A stretch of DNA of 64,000 bases from Pleurodeles waltl (taxonomy: Eukaryota; Chordata; Amphibia; Caudata; Salamandridae). Under the pieces are notes generated by a model. The model was not told where the DNA came from. It made no database searches and saw nothing but the letters and a program-made list of their open reading frames with translations. Where the stretch lies: assembly GCF_031143425.1 (NCBI RefSeq), contig NC_090440.1, forward strand, positions 335,981,844-336,045,843. Direction: 5' to 3'. Below, in pieces: positions 52,351 to 64,000 of this stretch (position 1 is the stretch's first letter; the number at the start of each line of letters is the position of its first letter). A program made the translations under genes and the position numbers.

Positions 52351-55300
52351 TATGGAACATAAAACAGTTGTTTGACATTTGGGGGAAGATTTACAAGCCT
52401 CTAGCGGCACAGTACACCACCAAAGCATATTTTTTCTTGATGCTCCGATGGCTCCATGTTCCATTCCATAATTACAAGGCCATGCAAAGCCTCCTTATGT
52501 AACTTTTCATGGCCTTGAATGTATGGGTCCTTTCACGCACATTACAGCCTAAAAGGGGCATCCCATGGGTGTTGCTGTGTGTTCCCATAGCAACACCCAT
52601 GGAATGCTAAAGTATCTCACACATACCCGGATTAACAATGCTGGGAAAGGGTCAGATTTCTACACCACCTCAGAGGTGGCATAGAAGCAACGCAGTGGGG
52701 AGACATTTCTCTGTCTCCTTATTTTTCACACTTTCTGTGTGTGCTGAATTCTTCCTGCACAAAAACAATTATCCCCACAAAGCAGGCACACTTGTACCAT
52801 GGTGCAAGTGTGCTTGCGTTGGCACTATGCAGCAACTTGTGTGCCAGAGCAGAGGGTAAGGACAGGAAGTCACCCTATCTTGTAGATGCAGCGCGGACCT
52901 GCCCTTCAAAGGTGGTCCAGCACAGCAAGACACTTGCTGCACTGCACCACCTGGGGTTTTAAAGCTGTCCCTAATCCTCCTTTTGTCTTCCCAGTGGTGC
53001 AGTGTTGCTATTGTCATGGTTGCTCTTTTTTCCACCAACTCCATACTTACAACCCTGCCCTTTGCCTTGATTTGCCGAAGGCCAACAGACACGTACCAGC
53101 AATTGCGCAGCAAAAAGTCAATCACAAAGTTTGTTTACTCACCAACAGTTCCTCAATGCCAATGTGGTCCAGAAGTCCTGCTCCCTGCTGACAATGTTTG
53201 ACCAGCAAAGTTTCAACTGACAGTCAGTCCACTCCACCTCAAAGATACGGGTCATGTGGGAGAGGACCTTCCCCTACTGCAGCTTCCTCGCATGGGTCAT
53301 GTAACCCTCTATCACTTACCCACCCATAGCCACCATGTTGGGCTGATAATGAAACACCAGCCATAAAATTCCTCCTAACTTCCCTGTGCTGAGGTGATGT
53401 GCTATTTCCCCCCAACATATTGTCACACACACTCCGTACAATAACCCTACAACAAAATGTTACCCCTACAAACCCTAAATATCCTAAATGATTATGCCAC
53501 CCCAGAGAAAGACAGCCAACAATAAAATGACACCACAATATGAAAGTATAATGGACAGGAAAATACAGAGGTCAAGGACAAAAAGACACAACAGCAGACA
53601 GCACAAAATTACAGCTCCAAATAAAACTCTCTCAAAATCAACTTCTCTCACCAACACAGACAAAAAGCATGTGCTTGTAAGAGAAAGTGGTTTTGCAGTT
53701 CCTGGCATGCCTGGTAGATCCATTACCTCACTCCCCACGATGATGTGTCATGTTTTTCAGGATGTGTTATTTTTTTTGCGAAAAACACACGTGTGATTTT
53801 TGGTTGCATGTCAAGACAACATTAAAAATTTTTAGTGTATCGCATGGTATGCGTAATTTTTAGTACACACAATGCAATAGAAAATTGACGCATATCAGAA
53901 ATCTGTTGATTTTGTTTATGTAAGGTATGTTAAATTTGCTAAAATGTATGGTATGTTAAGAAATATTTTGTTTTTCCATTTCATCAATCATGTGTAGTGT
54001 TGTGTTACTAGCGGATATGTAAGATCAACATCGAACTCTCTTTCCATGTGTCTAAGGAATGCCTTCATATCAGTCATGTCAATGTCAGCTGCATTGGGGT
54101 TGCTTTATGCGGCTACTTTGTGGCATGTATAAAGGTCTGTGTGCACATTTGTGCTTGTTTTGCCACACAATTTTATATAGCACTGGCGCTAAACAGGGCC
54201 ACACCGTGGATCATTTATGTTTGAACTGGCTCAAGGCTAGCATTGTGCCAATTTGTAAACCCATTGTGACACACCATACCTGTGCAAGGTATGATTTGTT
54301 TAAGATGGGCATACCTCCGCAACAGCCATAGCATTGTGAAAGTGACTAACTCTCTTTGCAACAATTTTTACTATATTTTGTAATGGATAGGCACAGCAGG
54401 TGTAAGACTGATGCTACTGCTCTTGACTATGGGTTGTCCTCACCTTTCATAAGTTAGTAGAACAGATTTGAGTGTCAGTCCAGCGAAGCGCCACAACTGC
54501 GTCCATTGTATTTATCAAACCTGTGCTTTGGTATGCCATGGAGTACTGTATTTGGATTACCCCACTACCATGGTGTGGTTTGGGGGTCGCTGGGCAATCC
54601 AATGACAGTTAGACATCATAACCAATGAATTAGGTTCATTGGGATTATAGCTGTATGTGTGGTGACCTTAGATCATTGATTAGTTCACACCCAGGGTGTG
54701 CATGGAGTCACCACAGAATATGGCCCATCCAACAACATGTAGGACTAGACACATGTCTGACAAAATGCGCTTGGTCAAAATGTACAGACAGCAAGCTGTC
54801 ATGCAAGGGGTGGTGTTTTTGAACTGTATTGTCTTAGCAAGTGTGGAGATCAAATTGTCCAGCCACTTGCATCACTGGAACTTCACTATTTCACACCTAC
54901 CTGTTGTCCCATGCCCTCAATATGTTTTCTGTAAGTGCCTCTAAGTGGAGGTACATGCATTTTTGGGATCTGACTACACGGATAGGGCATTTACAATGAT
55001 GATGTAGCTATACTGCTTATGATAGTTAGCCAATGTGTTCAACATGTTCACTCACATGATATCCTTGGTATATGTTCATCCTGGGATGCATTTGACTTTA
55101 CCTAGATCGTGAACACCTACGTGCATTTGTGTGCTACTTTGATGTGTGTCCAAAGGAGGAGACATCAGCCTGTCATGCAACATGGATACAGAACAGTTCC
55201 CCATGCAGGCAAGTGTGGTGATGTTTACGACAGGCATGTCCTACAGATGTTTTAGTCATGCCATGAATGTGCTTGGTTTGTGTTCTTCATGAGTGATGTC

Positions 55301-55445
55301 TTCAACCAAATATAGTGGTATGTCAGGGACACCAGTGCTACAAGCTTTGTGATTCTTTTTGACTCATTCTGCTCCTTCAGAACAATATACTTACTCATAT
55401 GAGTGACTAACATGTTACACTCTGTACATACATTGCTATTGCTTG
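52351..55445. other. 3.1 kb without recognised genes
   Basis: GGGGGAAGATTTACAAG at about 52,380 resembles the possible termini at 37,098 and 38,412. CAAGGCCATG/CATGGCCTTG (about 52,470-52,515) and a 14-bp inverted repeat (52,563-52,602) suggest a hairpin-rich non-autonomous element. From about 53,300 on the DNA is AT-rich and I recognise nothing. Confidence 0.4.
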
Positions 55446-55450
55446 CCAGT

Positions 55451-58437
55451 TGTAGGAGGCTGGCCTGGCTTGTAGTGGGTACCAGAGGTACTTACACCCT
55501 GTGCCAGGTCCAGTTATCCCTTATTAGTGTAGAAGAGGTGTTTCTAGCAGCTTAGACTGATAGAAGGTAGCCATGGCAAAGCAGCTTAGGCTGAACTAGG
55601 AGATATGCAAAACTCCTACTATACCACTTGTGTCATATGCACAATGTCATAAGAAAACACAACACACAGAGTTACAAAAAATAAAGGTACTTTATTTTTG
55701 TGACAATATGCCAAAAGTATCTCAGTGAGTACCCTCAGTAAGAAGGTAAGTACTATACACAAGTTATATGTACACAAACCAAAATTAGGTAAGTAAGAGC
55801 AATAAAAGTAATGCAAACAGTGTAGAATTACAACAGGTTGCAATAGGAACACATAGGTATAGGAGCAACACAAACCATATACTCCAAAAGTGGAATGCGA
55901 ACCACGAATGGACCCCAGCCCTATGTGAGATTATAGAGGGTCGCTGGGACTGTAGGAAAACAGTGAGGGTTAGAAAAATACCCCACCCAAGACCCTGAAA
56001 AGTAGGAGTAAAGTACACCTACTACCCCCAGAGAGCACAGAAGTCATGATAGGGGGATTCTGCAGGAAGAACAAACACCAGCAGTGCACTGACAACGGAT
56101 TTCCGGACCTGAGTACCTGTAAGACAAGGGGACCAAGTCCATTAGTCGCAACAGTGTCCAAGAGGGGCAGGAGCCCAGGAAACCCCAGCTGAAGGTGCAA
56201 GGAAGCTGCCACCGGTTGGAAGAAGCTTAGAGTTCTGCAAGAAAGAGGAGGACTAGGAACTTCTCCTTTGGAAGACAGATGTCACACGTCGCGATGAAGC
56301 TTGCAGAGGTGTTCCCACGCAGAAACACCGCAAACAAGCCTTGCTAGCTGCAAGGGTCGCTGTAGAGTTTTTTGGGTGCTGCTGAGGACCAGGAAGGACC
56401 TCCGCCTTTTGGAGGAGAAGACAGAGGGGGCGCTCAGCAACTCAGAGAGAACTCACAAAAGCAGGCAGCACATGCAGAAGTACCCCAACAGGCACTTAGA
56501 AGAAGAGTGTACCGGAGTCCACACGAAGTCACAAAAGGGGGTCCCACGACATCGGAGGACAACTCAGAAGGTTGTGCACTGCAGGACTGAATGCTGGGGA
56601 CCCAGGCTAGGATGTGCATGAAGGAAATCCTGAAAGAGTGCACAGGAGCCGGAGCAGCTGCAAATCACGCGGTACACAGCTTTGCAGTCTAGCATTGGGA
56701 GGCAAGGACATACCTCCACCAAACTTGGACTGAAGAGTCACTGGCCTGTGGGAGTCACTTGGACAGAGTTGCTGTGTTCCAGGGATCACGCTTGTCAGGA
56801 TGAGAGGAGACCCAGAGGATCAGTGTTGCAGTCTTTTGGTGCCTGCGTTAGCAGGGGAAGATTCCGATGACCCACGGGAGATTTCTTCAGAGCTTCTGGT
56901 GCAGGATCAAGGCAGGCTACCCCCAGAGCATGCACCACCAGGAAACAGTCGAGAAAGCCAGCCGGATTAAGCGCTACAATGTTGCTGGTAGTCGTCTTGC
57001 TACTTTGTTGCGGTTTTGCAGGCGTCCTGGAGCAGTCAGCGGTCGATCCTTGGTAGAAGGTGAAGAGGGAGATGCAGAGGAACTCTGGTGAGCTCTTGCA
57101 TTCGTTATCCGAAGAATTCCCCAAAGCAGAGACCCTAAATAGCCAGAAAAGGAGGTTTGGCTACCAAGTTAGGAGGATTGGCTACCAAGAGAGGTAATAG
57201 CCTATCAGGAGCCTCTGATGTCACCTGCTGGCACTGGCCACTCAGAGAAGTCCAGTGTGCCCCCAACACCTATGTTTCCAAGATGGCAGAGGTCTGGGAC
57301 ACACTGAAGGAGCTCTAGGCACCTCCCCTGGGGGGTACTGGTCAGGGGAGTGGTCACTCCCCTTTCCTTTGTCCAGTTTCATGCCAGAGCAGGGCTGGGG
57401 GATCCCTGAACCGGTGTAGACTGGCTTATGCAGAGATGGGCGCCATCTGTGCCCATTAAAGCATTTCCAGAGGCAGGGGGAGGCTACTCCTCCACAGCAC
57501 TTAACACCTATTTCCAAAGGGAGAGGGTGTAACACCCTCTCTCAGAGGAAATCCTTTGTTCCACCCTCCTGGGCCAGGGCTGCCTGGACCCCAGGAGGGC
57601 AGAAACCTGTCTGAGGGGTTGGCAGCAGCAGCAGCTTCAGTGGAGACCCCGGAAAGGCAGTTTGGCAGTACCCGGGTTCTGTGCTAGAGACCCGGGGGAT
57701 CATGGAATTGTCCCCCCAATACCAGAATGGTATTGGGGGGACAATTCCATGATCTTAGACATGTTACATGGCCATGTTCGAAGTTACCATTGTGATGCTA
57801 TACATAGGTAATGACCTATGTATAGTGCATGCGTCTAATGGTGTCCCCCCACTCAGAAAGTCCAGGGAATTTGCCCTGAACGATGTGGGGGCACCTTGGC
57901 TAGTGCCAGGGGGCCCACACACTAAGTAACTTTGCACTCAACCTTCACTAAGTGAAGGTTAAACATATAGTTGACTTATAAGTTACTTATGTGCAGTGGT
58001 AAATGGCTGTGAAATAACGTGGACATTATTTCACTCAGGCTGCACTGGCAGGCCTGTGTAAGAATTGTCAGATCTCCCTATGGGTGGCAAACGAAATGCT
58101 GCAGCCTATAGGGAGCTCCTGGAACCCCAATACCCTGGGTACCTCAGTACCATATACAAGGGAATAAAATGGGTGTACCAATATGCCAATGTGAATTGGT
58201 AAATTTAGTCACTAGCCTGTTAGTGACAAATTTGGAAAGCAGAGAGCAGAACCACTGAGGTTCTGGTTAGCAGAGCCTCAGTGAGACAGGTAGCATCACA
58301 CAGGGAACACATACAGGGCACATACTTATGAGCACTGGGGCCCTGCCTGGCAGGGTCTCAGTGACACATATACTAAAACAACAGATATACAGTGAAATAA
58401 GGGGGTAACATGCCAGGCAAGATGGTACTTTCCTACA
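55451..58437 (-). mobile_element. Complete solo LTR of family L3, reverse
   Basis: 2,987 bp with ends TGTAGGAGG (left) and TTTCCTACA (right), flanked by CCAGT (55,446-55,450 and 58,438-58,442). No internal region is present, so it is a solo LTR left by LTR-LTR recombination. The sense strand is minus, starting at 58,437, with AATAAA on that strand near 55,687. It contains a perfect 57-nt hairpin (57,698-57,754). Confidence 0.9.
57698..57754. repeat. Perfect 27-bp hairpin in L3 LTR
   Basis: Arms of 27 bp (starting GATCATGGAATTG and ending CAATTCCATGATC) around a 3-nt GAA loop with no mismatch. It matches hairpin 2 in copy B. Confidence 0.92.
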
Positions 58438-58442
58438 CCAGT

Positions 58443-59397
58443 GTTAAAGGTGGTTCCCCCACACACCATGTGCTATGATGCATCATCGATTTTGGATGGA
58501 TATGCTCACAATTGTGGGCCACACAGAGCCAGGGACACATGGGGGGTAGTAAGGTCACAATTTGTGTCAATGTATTTTCAACATACAACCTGACAGCACA
58601 AATCCTCACCAAATCATTCAATTCAAGATTGCCTTCTAGCACACGCTATGCATGGCAGAGGTGCAATCAGATAGGGATGTGTGGCTAGACATCAGTACAC
58701 ATACAAATGCAGATTTCCTAATGTCCATCTACACTCTCCTGTCCTATTATCTGCTAGGGTCTTACAGGATTTAGAGGTCAGCCTTCCACAATTATCAACT
58801 AGGGACTTACATGGCATTTCTGTCATCCTTGCCTGTCATACATAGGTCTGTGCACAGATTGACACATGGATTTTGTCAAGGAAATGACGGATGAAATAAC
58901 ATTTTTAGACATACATGGGAGATGATTAGTTATTTGAGTGGGACAGGCCTAGATATTGGTGCTTAGTCCTTTGACTTCTTTACATGCATCTGTGTGTCAC
59001 TGACGAATATGTTCTAATTTTTGTAATGTGATTGGGATGTGAAGAAATTGTGTTGTCACATTGCTGACAGTGACCAAATGTTGTGGGCAATGACTACTCT
59101 TGTCCTACCAGGGGTGACATCTAGATGACATTCATCACAAGGCATACCATTGTGACTGCTATGATATTTCAAGCCAACAGACTTGCGTATATGTTTCAAT
59201 GCAACATGTTTGTGAAAATGGCAGATCAAACATGACACACACCATATCCATTCCATTGCTGTGTGTGTAAATGAACGGTCTTGCTGAGTGTGTTCCTACT
59301 TCTTTTAAAACTGTTTTGGTGTAGTCTCACTTTCCACAATGTATATAATTAGCTTTTGCATTTGCATGTGACAGATACTCCAAGAGACTTGTGTGAT
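58443..59397. other. Stretch without recognised genes
   Basis: AT-rich DNA between the solo LTR and Harbinger copy 4. No gene or repeat family recognised; it may be original host sequence. Confidence 0.4.
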
Positions 59398-59849
59398 TAA
59401 GGCCCTCATTACGACACTGGCGGTCGATGATAAAGTGGCGGTAATACCGCCAACAGGCTGGTCTAACTACCTCCAAATTATGACCATGGTGGAAAGATCT
59501 CCGAAAAATAGCCAATTTACCAGGTCCGCCAGGTCGGAAACAATAGCCACCACGGCGGTGGCTGCCTACATCCAAGCGGAAGTCAAAGTTCCACCTACCA
59601 TATTGCAACTACACAATCTGGGGTTGTACCAACGACATCAAAAGCCTGCGGAACCAGACCTTAGAAGTGAAGGCACTCACCATTGGAGACAATGGGAAGA
59701 ACCACACTGCAGTGGAACCCGAACTGCATGTTTTTCAGATGATATTCTACGTTCTGCTCCATCACGAACGCGGGCGAATACGACGAAGGTGAGTACAGCC
59801 ACCCAGCACACAAGGGAGAGGGGAGGAAAACAAGAGTGACACACACACG

Positions 59850-60210
59850 CACAAAACACACCCATACACACACTCCATGCACACAACCAGCTGCACAAGA
59901 AAACAAGTTAATCCCCCTAAATAGGCAGAAAAATGCAAGGACAAAACGATTTCGCTAAAGTGTTTATAATAAGATCAACACAGTAGAAATAATAATTCAG
60001 GCAATATAAATATATATACAAATTTACAGAACAAGGGACACAGCCTAGTCCTCATTTTGTGTAGGCCACATGGCCACAGGCCAAAGTCCAAGGCCCCACT
60101 TGTCACCTGCTTCAACACGGAGAGAACACTGTAGGGGCATCAGTTGGTAAATTGGCAGGCACCTCAGGGTGAAGTGGGGCACCTACGCTGGGAGCTGAAA
60201 CAAGGCCACC
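59850..60210. other. Non-coding stretch in copy 4
   Basis: CA-rich then AT-rich DNA matching the right-end spacer of copies 1 and 2 in reverse. No gene is seen. Confidence 0.45.
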
Positions 60211-60475
60211 GGTTCTGGAGGGGGCAACATGCCCTGTGCTTGATCCCCGGGAGTGCAAGGCCACAGTCTCTCAAGTGGGTGTCTTGCCCACTGGTTCTGG
60301 AGGGGGCAACATACCCTGTATTTGATCCTGGGGAGTGATGAGCCACAATCTCTCGAGTAGGTGTCTTGCCCACTGGTTCTGGAGGGGACAACCTGCCATG
60401 TGCTTGGTTCTGTGAAGTGCAAGGTCACAGTCTCTCAAGTGGGTGTCTTGATCACTGGTTCTGGAGGGGCCGGCC
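60211..60475. repeat. 82-bp tandem array, copy 4
   Basis: GGTTCTGGAGG recurs at 60,211, 60,293, 60,375 and 60,458, period 82-83 bp. Units share GAGTGCAAGGCCACAGTCTC, so this is a hybrid of the palindromic unit and the 74-bp-type unit of the other copies. Confidence 0.85.
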
Positions 60476-60659
60476 CACACAGCAGCCCATGGAGACAGGA
60501 TAACATTGCGTCAGCCGGCGGTGACGGATGCTCTGTGGTGGTGCTGCTGGTAGTGGGAGGCTCCTGCACATCCCCTGCACCCTCAGACTGATGCACTGTG
60601 GTGGTACTGCTGGTGGTGGAAGGCTCCTGCACATCCCCTGCACAACCATGGTTGGTGGT

Positions 60660-60990
60660 GGGGGCTCCGTCACAGCTGCTAGTCCAGGCTCCTCACACTT
60701 CCTGCCTGCTGGTACAGGCTCCTTGGCCTTCCTGCCAACTGGTGCAGGCTCCTTGGCATTCCTGCCTGCTGGTGCAGGCTCCTTGCCCTTTTGGGTGGCA
60801 GGTGCAGGCTCCTTGGTCTTTCGGGTGGCAGGTGCAGGCTCCTTGCCCTTCCTGCCTGCTCGTGCAGGCTCTTGGCCTTTCGGGTGAGAGGTGCAGGCTC
60901 CTTCCCCTTCTGGCCTGCTGGTTAAAACTCCTTCCCCTTTAGGCTGGCTGGTGCAGGCTCCTTCCCCTTCAGTAAATGTGGCGTAGATCT
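60660..60990. repeat. 30-bp coding minisatellite, copy 4
   Basis: About ten units of GGTGCAGGCTCCTTGGCCTT type. On the minus strand they encode a 10-residue Lys/Glu/Pro/Ala unit (AKEPAPAGRK-like), at the position of the other gene B tail repeats but with another sequence. Confidence 0.8.
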
Positions 60991-63170
60991 CTTTCCACCA
61001 TGGGTAGGTGTGGATGGAAGCCCATGGACTGTGTGGCTGAGGTGCTTGGCTTGGTTTGTGATACCCAGGCCATACGTGGAGAACAGGGGGGGCATGGGTA
61101 GGGAAGAGGTCAATGGTGGATAGGAACAGTTTTTTAAGAACATTTGGGTGGGAAGAGGGAGAAGGAATGGGAGTGGAGGATGAGGGAGTGGTTGTTGGAG
61201 GTGTCTGTCTGTTGGATTTGGGTGTAGGTGTATGGGCTGTATGCTGTTGTGAGGTGGATGGCTGTTGGGTGTCTGAGTGCTAGTGTTTGTGTACTTTAGG
61301 AGGGGGGACAGACACAGTGGGAGAGGACACAGGGGACATGTGCATGGATGTTGTGGAGGTGTCTGCCTGTGAGTTGTGTGTTGTGCTTGGTGTGTTGATG
61401 ATGCTGGTAGTGGATGATGATGTAGTGCATGTGGGTGTGAGTGTGGAAGTAACTTGGTGGGAGGAGGAGGAGGAGGAAGAGGGGGAGACAGTGGAAATAG
61501 TGGATGTTGTTGTGTCTGCAACTGGATGGTGTTTGTGTGAGTGCCTGTGGGATGAAGTGTGGTGCTTGTGTTTGCCTGTGTGCATGCTCATCTGCATGTA
61601 TGCCTGGGATGGGTTGGCATTGAGTGGAATGGGACTAGGCAGTGGAAGTTGGAGGGGGGACGGTAGAAACAGGGACATTGACTGCAATCAGAGAGGAGGC
61701 TAGAGCCTGGATTGATCTCTTTTGGGCCACCGATCCAGTGTGAATGCCCTCCAAGAATGCATTAGATTGTTGCATCTGGGCTGCCAGCCCCTGGATGGCA
61801 TTCACAATGGTTGACTGCCCTACAGACATGGATCTCAGGAGGTCAATAGCCTCCTCACGCAGGGCAGCAGGGCTCACTGGGGCAGGGCCTGAGGTGCCTT
61901 GAACGAAGTAGACGCCCACCATCCTGGGTAAGTGGGCACAGGCAACTGAATGAGGGGCTGCTGGGAGGGTGGTGCTGTTACAGAGGTGGCAGTTGTTCCT
62001 GTAGCTGGGGTGGTCACAGAAGTGTCCTCCACCACCTGGGATCTTCCATCTGAGGAGGTATCTGTCTCTGAAGTGTCCCCTCCAGTCTCCGCTGTGGTGC
62101 TCTCCTCGCCCTCCGTCCGACTAGTGCCCTCACCATCAGTGGACTCTGCCTCCTGGTTCCTGTGGGATGCAGCTCCCTCCGTCGCCGGTGCCTCTGCTCC
62201 TCCACCAGATGATGCTAATGCACATAAGAACAAGATGACCAAACAAGAAAGGAGGGAAAGAGACAAAGGATACACTGGGTCAATGGCTGCACCAACACCA
62301 CCATTGGCGTACACAGCACACACACAGGGAACAGGCCTATGCACTATGCATTGCACTACCAGTGATATTGCTAGCCACCAAGGCATGGGGAGGGGCACAC
62401 ACCGGCAAATACAGCACACCTGGGACCCACGCAGCCCTGACCAGTAGCGGATGACTACGAGCTAGGTAGCAGGATTATCCCTTCAGAACCCTAGCCACCA
62501 GGGGACCTACGATGCAATGGCAGGCCTGGCTTAGGGGCACCCACTCACGCACATCCACCACCCGGATACCACCCTACCATGCATACGTTGTAATGATGGG
62601 CACTGTACTCACCCCTTTGTGGCTGCTGTGATGCCCTCAAGCACCCATCCAGCTCTGGATAGACCACCACTAGTATGCAGGCAATCAGGGGGGTCAGGGT
62701 TCGACCATCTTCCATGCCCAGTGTCTCAGTTCCTCCCACCCTTTGCGACAGTGGGTGCTCCGCCTGCCATAGACCCCCAGGGTCTGCACCTCCTTGGGGA
62801 TGGCACACCATATACTCTTTTGATGGGTGCTGACCTGCAGAAGCAATACACACAGGAACATAATATTATACAAACAGTCCAGCCTGTAACACATATGGCC
62901 TACTATACCCGTTCCTATCACCACTGGCACACACATGGCCCAGCACACAACCTGTATGCTGCCAAGAGGACATCCACCCACCCCCCCTTACACAAGGCCT
63001 TCACAAACTCCACTCATATATCCTTGCCACATGCATCGTGCCCACAGTGTACTCACCTGTTGGTCTGGAGGCCCATACAGCAGTCCGTACTGGGGGAGGA
63101 CCCCATCCACCAGTCTCTCCAATTCCTCTGAAGTGATGACTGCGGCCTTTTCCCTGGTCACACGGGCCAT
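60660..63170 (-). pseudogene. Harbinger gene B: Myb/SANT-like protein, copy 4
   Basis: Exon 1 is 63,170-63,057 (MARVTREKAAVITSEELERL, then VDGVLPQYGLLYGPPDQQ), 114 bp as in copy 2, with a CAG/GTGAGT donor. Exon 2 is 62,834-62,613 after CTGCAG (VSTHQKSIWCAIPKEVQTLG, STHCRKGWEELRHW); a deletion brings the frame to a stop near 62,690. Exon 3 starts at 62,214 after CATTAG (SGGGAEAPATEGAASHRNQE, DTSETDTSSDGRSQVVEDTS), then EEAIDLLRSMSVGQSTIVNA, the Pro/Ser/Thr linker and the Lys/Ala/Pro repeats. The 3' end is uncertain. Confidence 0.75.
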
Positions 63171-63239
63171 GGTAGGTTCCAGACACAGGTCACAGCAGCA
63201 TCTGTAGTGTAGGTCCTCTCCTAGGGAAGGTCAGGTAGC

Positions 63240-63420
63240 AAGAGAGGAATATGATAGAAAATGGCGGTCACGTCCACAGCGGTGCATACCGTCACCTCTG
63301 GCGTAGATCACCATTGGCCACTGTAACCCATAGGGTCCAATGTTAACCAATGAGGAGTTGCACGGCGGTTCACGACTGCCTCCCGCAACGGCACACAATG
63401 TCAGCAGAATTACCTCACTT
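63240..63420. promoter_or_regulatory. Central divergent promoter of copy 4
   Basis: AAAATGGCGGTCACG, GCGGTGCATACCGTCACC, ATTGGCCACTG, AACCCATAGGGTCCAATGTT with AACCAATG, and CACGGCGGTTCACG all lie between gene B (left) and the transposase (right). The order matches copy 1 in reverse. Confidence 0.55.
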
Positions 63421-63639
63421 CCACCTGTCCCTCCACACAGGACAGGCGGATGCCATTTCAGGAGGGGGGCAGGCCTCTGGAATAATACTGCATCACAAGA
63501 GATATTATCACATACTGGACAAACCACCCTGACCCATTATATGTTTACAGGATACAAACTACTGTTGTAGCTCCAGTGTTCAGTTTGTGACTGTCTCCTC
63601 ACTCTTTTGTCCCCTAGATTCCTACTGCTGTGAATGAAT

Positions 63640-64000
63640 AGGAGATGGAGACATACCTCCATGCATTGACCCCTGGTGGACTTGGCAACACTGTAGGACA
63701 GGCACATTATCCTCGCCTATAGACTTGACTGGGCCACAATCACAGAGCTGTGTGCCCAATTGGAGCCTGACCTGATATCTGCTGTCCGTCACCCCACTGG
63801 GAGCCCCCCACTTGTGCAAGTGCTATTAGTACTCCATTGCCTGGCAACTGGTTCTTTCTAAGTGACAGTGGACTTGGCAGCAGGAAACCCACACAGCCAA
63901 TGTTCTCATTAGTGCTCACAACAGTGTTATCTGCCCTGATTAAGCACATGTGCAGCTACATTGTTTTCCCCCAGGTTGAGCATTTGGCCATGGCGAAGGC
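63640..64000 (+). pseudogene. Harbinger transposase N-terminal part, copy 4
   Basis: Decayed coding DNA equivalent to the start of the copy 1 transposase: TPGGLGNTVGQAH-region remnants, then RLDWATITELCAQLEPDLIS and AVRHPTGSPPLVQV, LLVLHCLATGSF and a stop near 63,858. It is cut by the window end before the catalytic residues. Confidence 0.75.

Larger units (their letters stand above)
59401..64000 (-). mobile_element. PIF/Harbinger, copy 4, reverse, runs off the window
   Basis: The terminus GGCCCTCATTACGAC (59,401-59,415) follows TAA (59,398-59,400), the canonical Harbinger target. GGCGGT and ACCGCC motifs follow (59,419-59,450 and 59,550-59,570). The order then is tandem arrays, gene B (minus), central promoter and the start of the transposase (plus), the mirror of copy 1. 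The other end is beyond 64,000. Confidence 0.88.

Noticed and set aside
53488..53796. Basic 102-codon plus-strand frame
   Set aside because: AT-rich context, no recognised motif, no splice or repeat support.
55785..56212. Hydrophobic minus-strand frames in the solo LTR, considered as membrane proteins
   Set aside because: Short overlapping frames with no conservation in the other L3 copies; hydrophobicity comes from T-rich DNA.
1..64000. Search for an intact host gene, tRNA, rRNA or envelope gene
   Set aside because: No host exon pattern, tRNA-like cloverleaf, rRNA segment or env-type signal peptide plus transmembrane arrangement was recognised by eye; a covariance-model search could still find a small RNA.

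Overview
This window looks like intergenic DNA from a very large, repeat-swollen vertebrate genome, most plausibly a urodele amphibian (newt or salamander). PIF/Harbinger elements rich in GGCGGT/ACCGCC motifs, Ty3/gypsy elements and LTRs 2-3 kb long fill nearly all of it. I recognise no intact host gene, tRNA, rRNA or CRISPR array. The taxon is inferred from the repeat families; no database was searched.

Positions 1-33,065 are one deep nest that target-site duplications (TSDs) let me unpick. An old gypsy element (gypsy-2; LTR tail at 1-212, internal part at 29,641-33,065) was hit in its 5' LTR by a second gypsy (gypsy-1, 213-29,635; 175-bp LTRs, TSD GAGGA). Gypsy-1 then received two Harbinger elements: copy 1 (411-8,633, TSD TAT) just behind its 5' LTR, and copy 2 (10,262-26,251, TSD AAA) between gag and pol. 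Copy 2 was itself hit by a hAT-like element (14,878-17,177, TSD GACCC) that contains a hairpin-rich MITE-like unit, and by a young LTR element (17,297-22,941, TSD AGGTC). The interior of that LTR element is a long reading frame with no recognisable gag or pol.

Positions 33,066-48,334 hold a long solo LTR (33,422-35,710, TSD GGCGG) inserted in a fragment of the same LTR family as the young element, a LINE fragment, an orphan Myb/SANT-like gene of another Harbinger type, a 2.66-kb LTR followed by gag, protease and the start of integrase, and two abutting copies of the long LTR family. A third, left-truncated Harbinger (48,335-52,350) follows. After 3 kb with little recognisable content come a complete solo LTR in reverse (55,451-58,437, TSD CCAGT) and a fourth Harbinger (59,401 to the window end, TSD TAA) in reverse orientation.

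The Harbinger copies share one plan: left terminus, a Myb/SANT-like gene A (two exons), a DDE transposase gene on the opposite strand, a central divergent promoter with CCAAT boxes and GGCGGT motifs, a second and different Myb/SANT-like gene B (three exons, tail of 9-10-residue repeats), palindromic tandem arrays, and a right terminus packed with GGCGGT/ACCGCC. All copies carry stops, frameshifts or deletions. The most interesting items are the young LTR element with non-retroviral coding content and the three-gene Harbinger architecture with shared motifs at its ends and central promoter.
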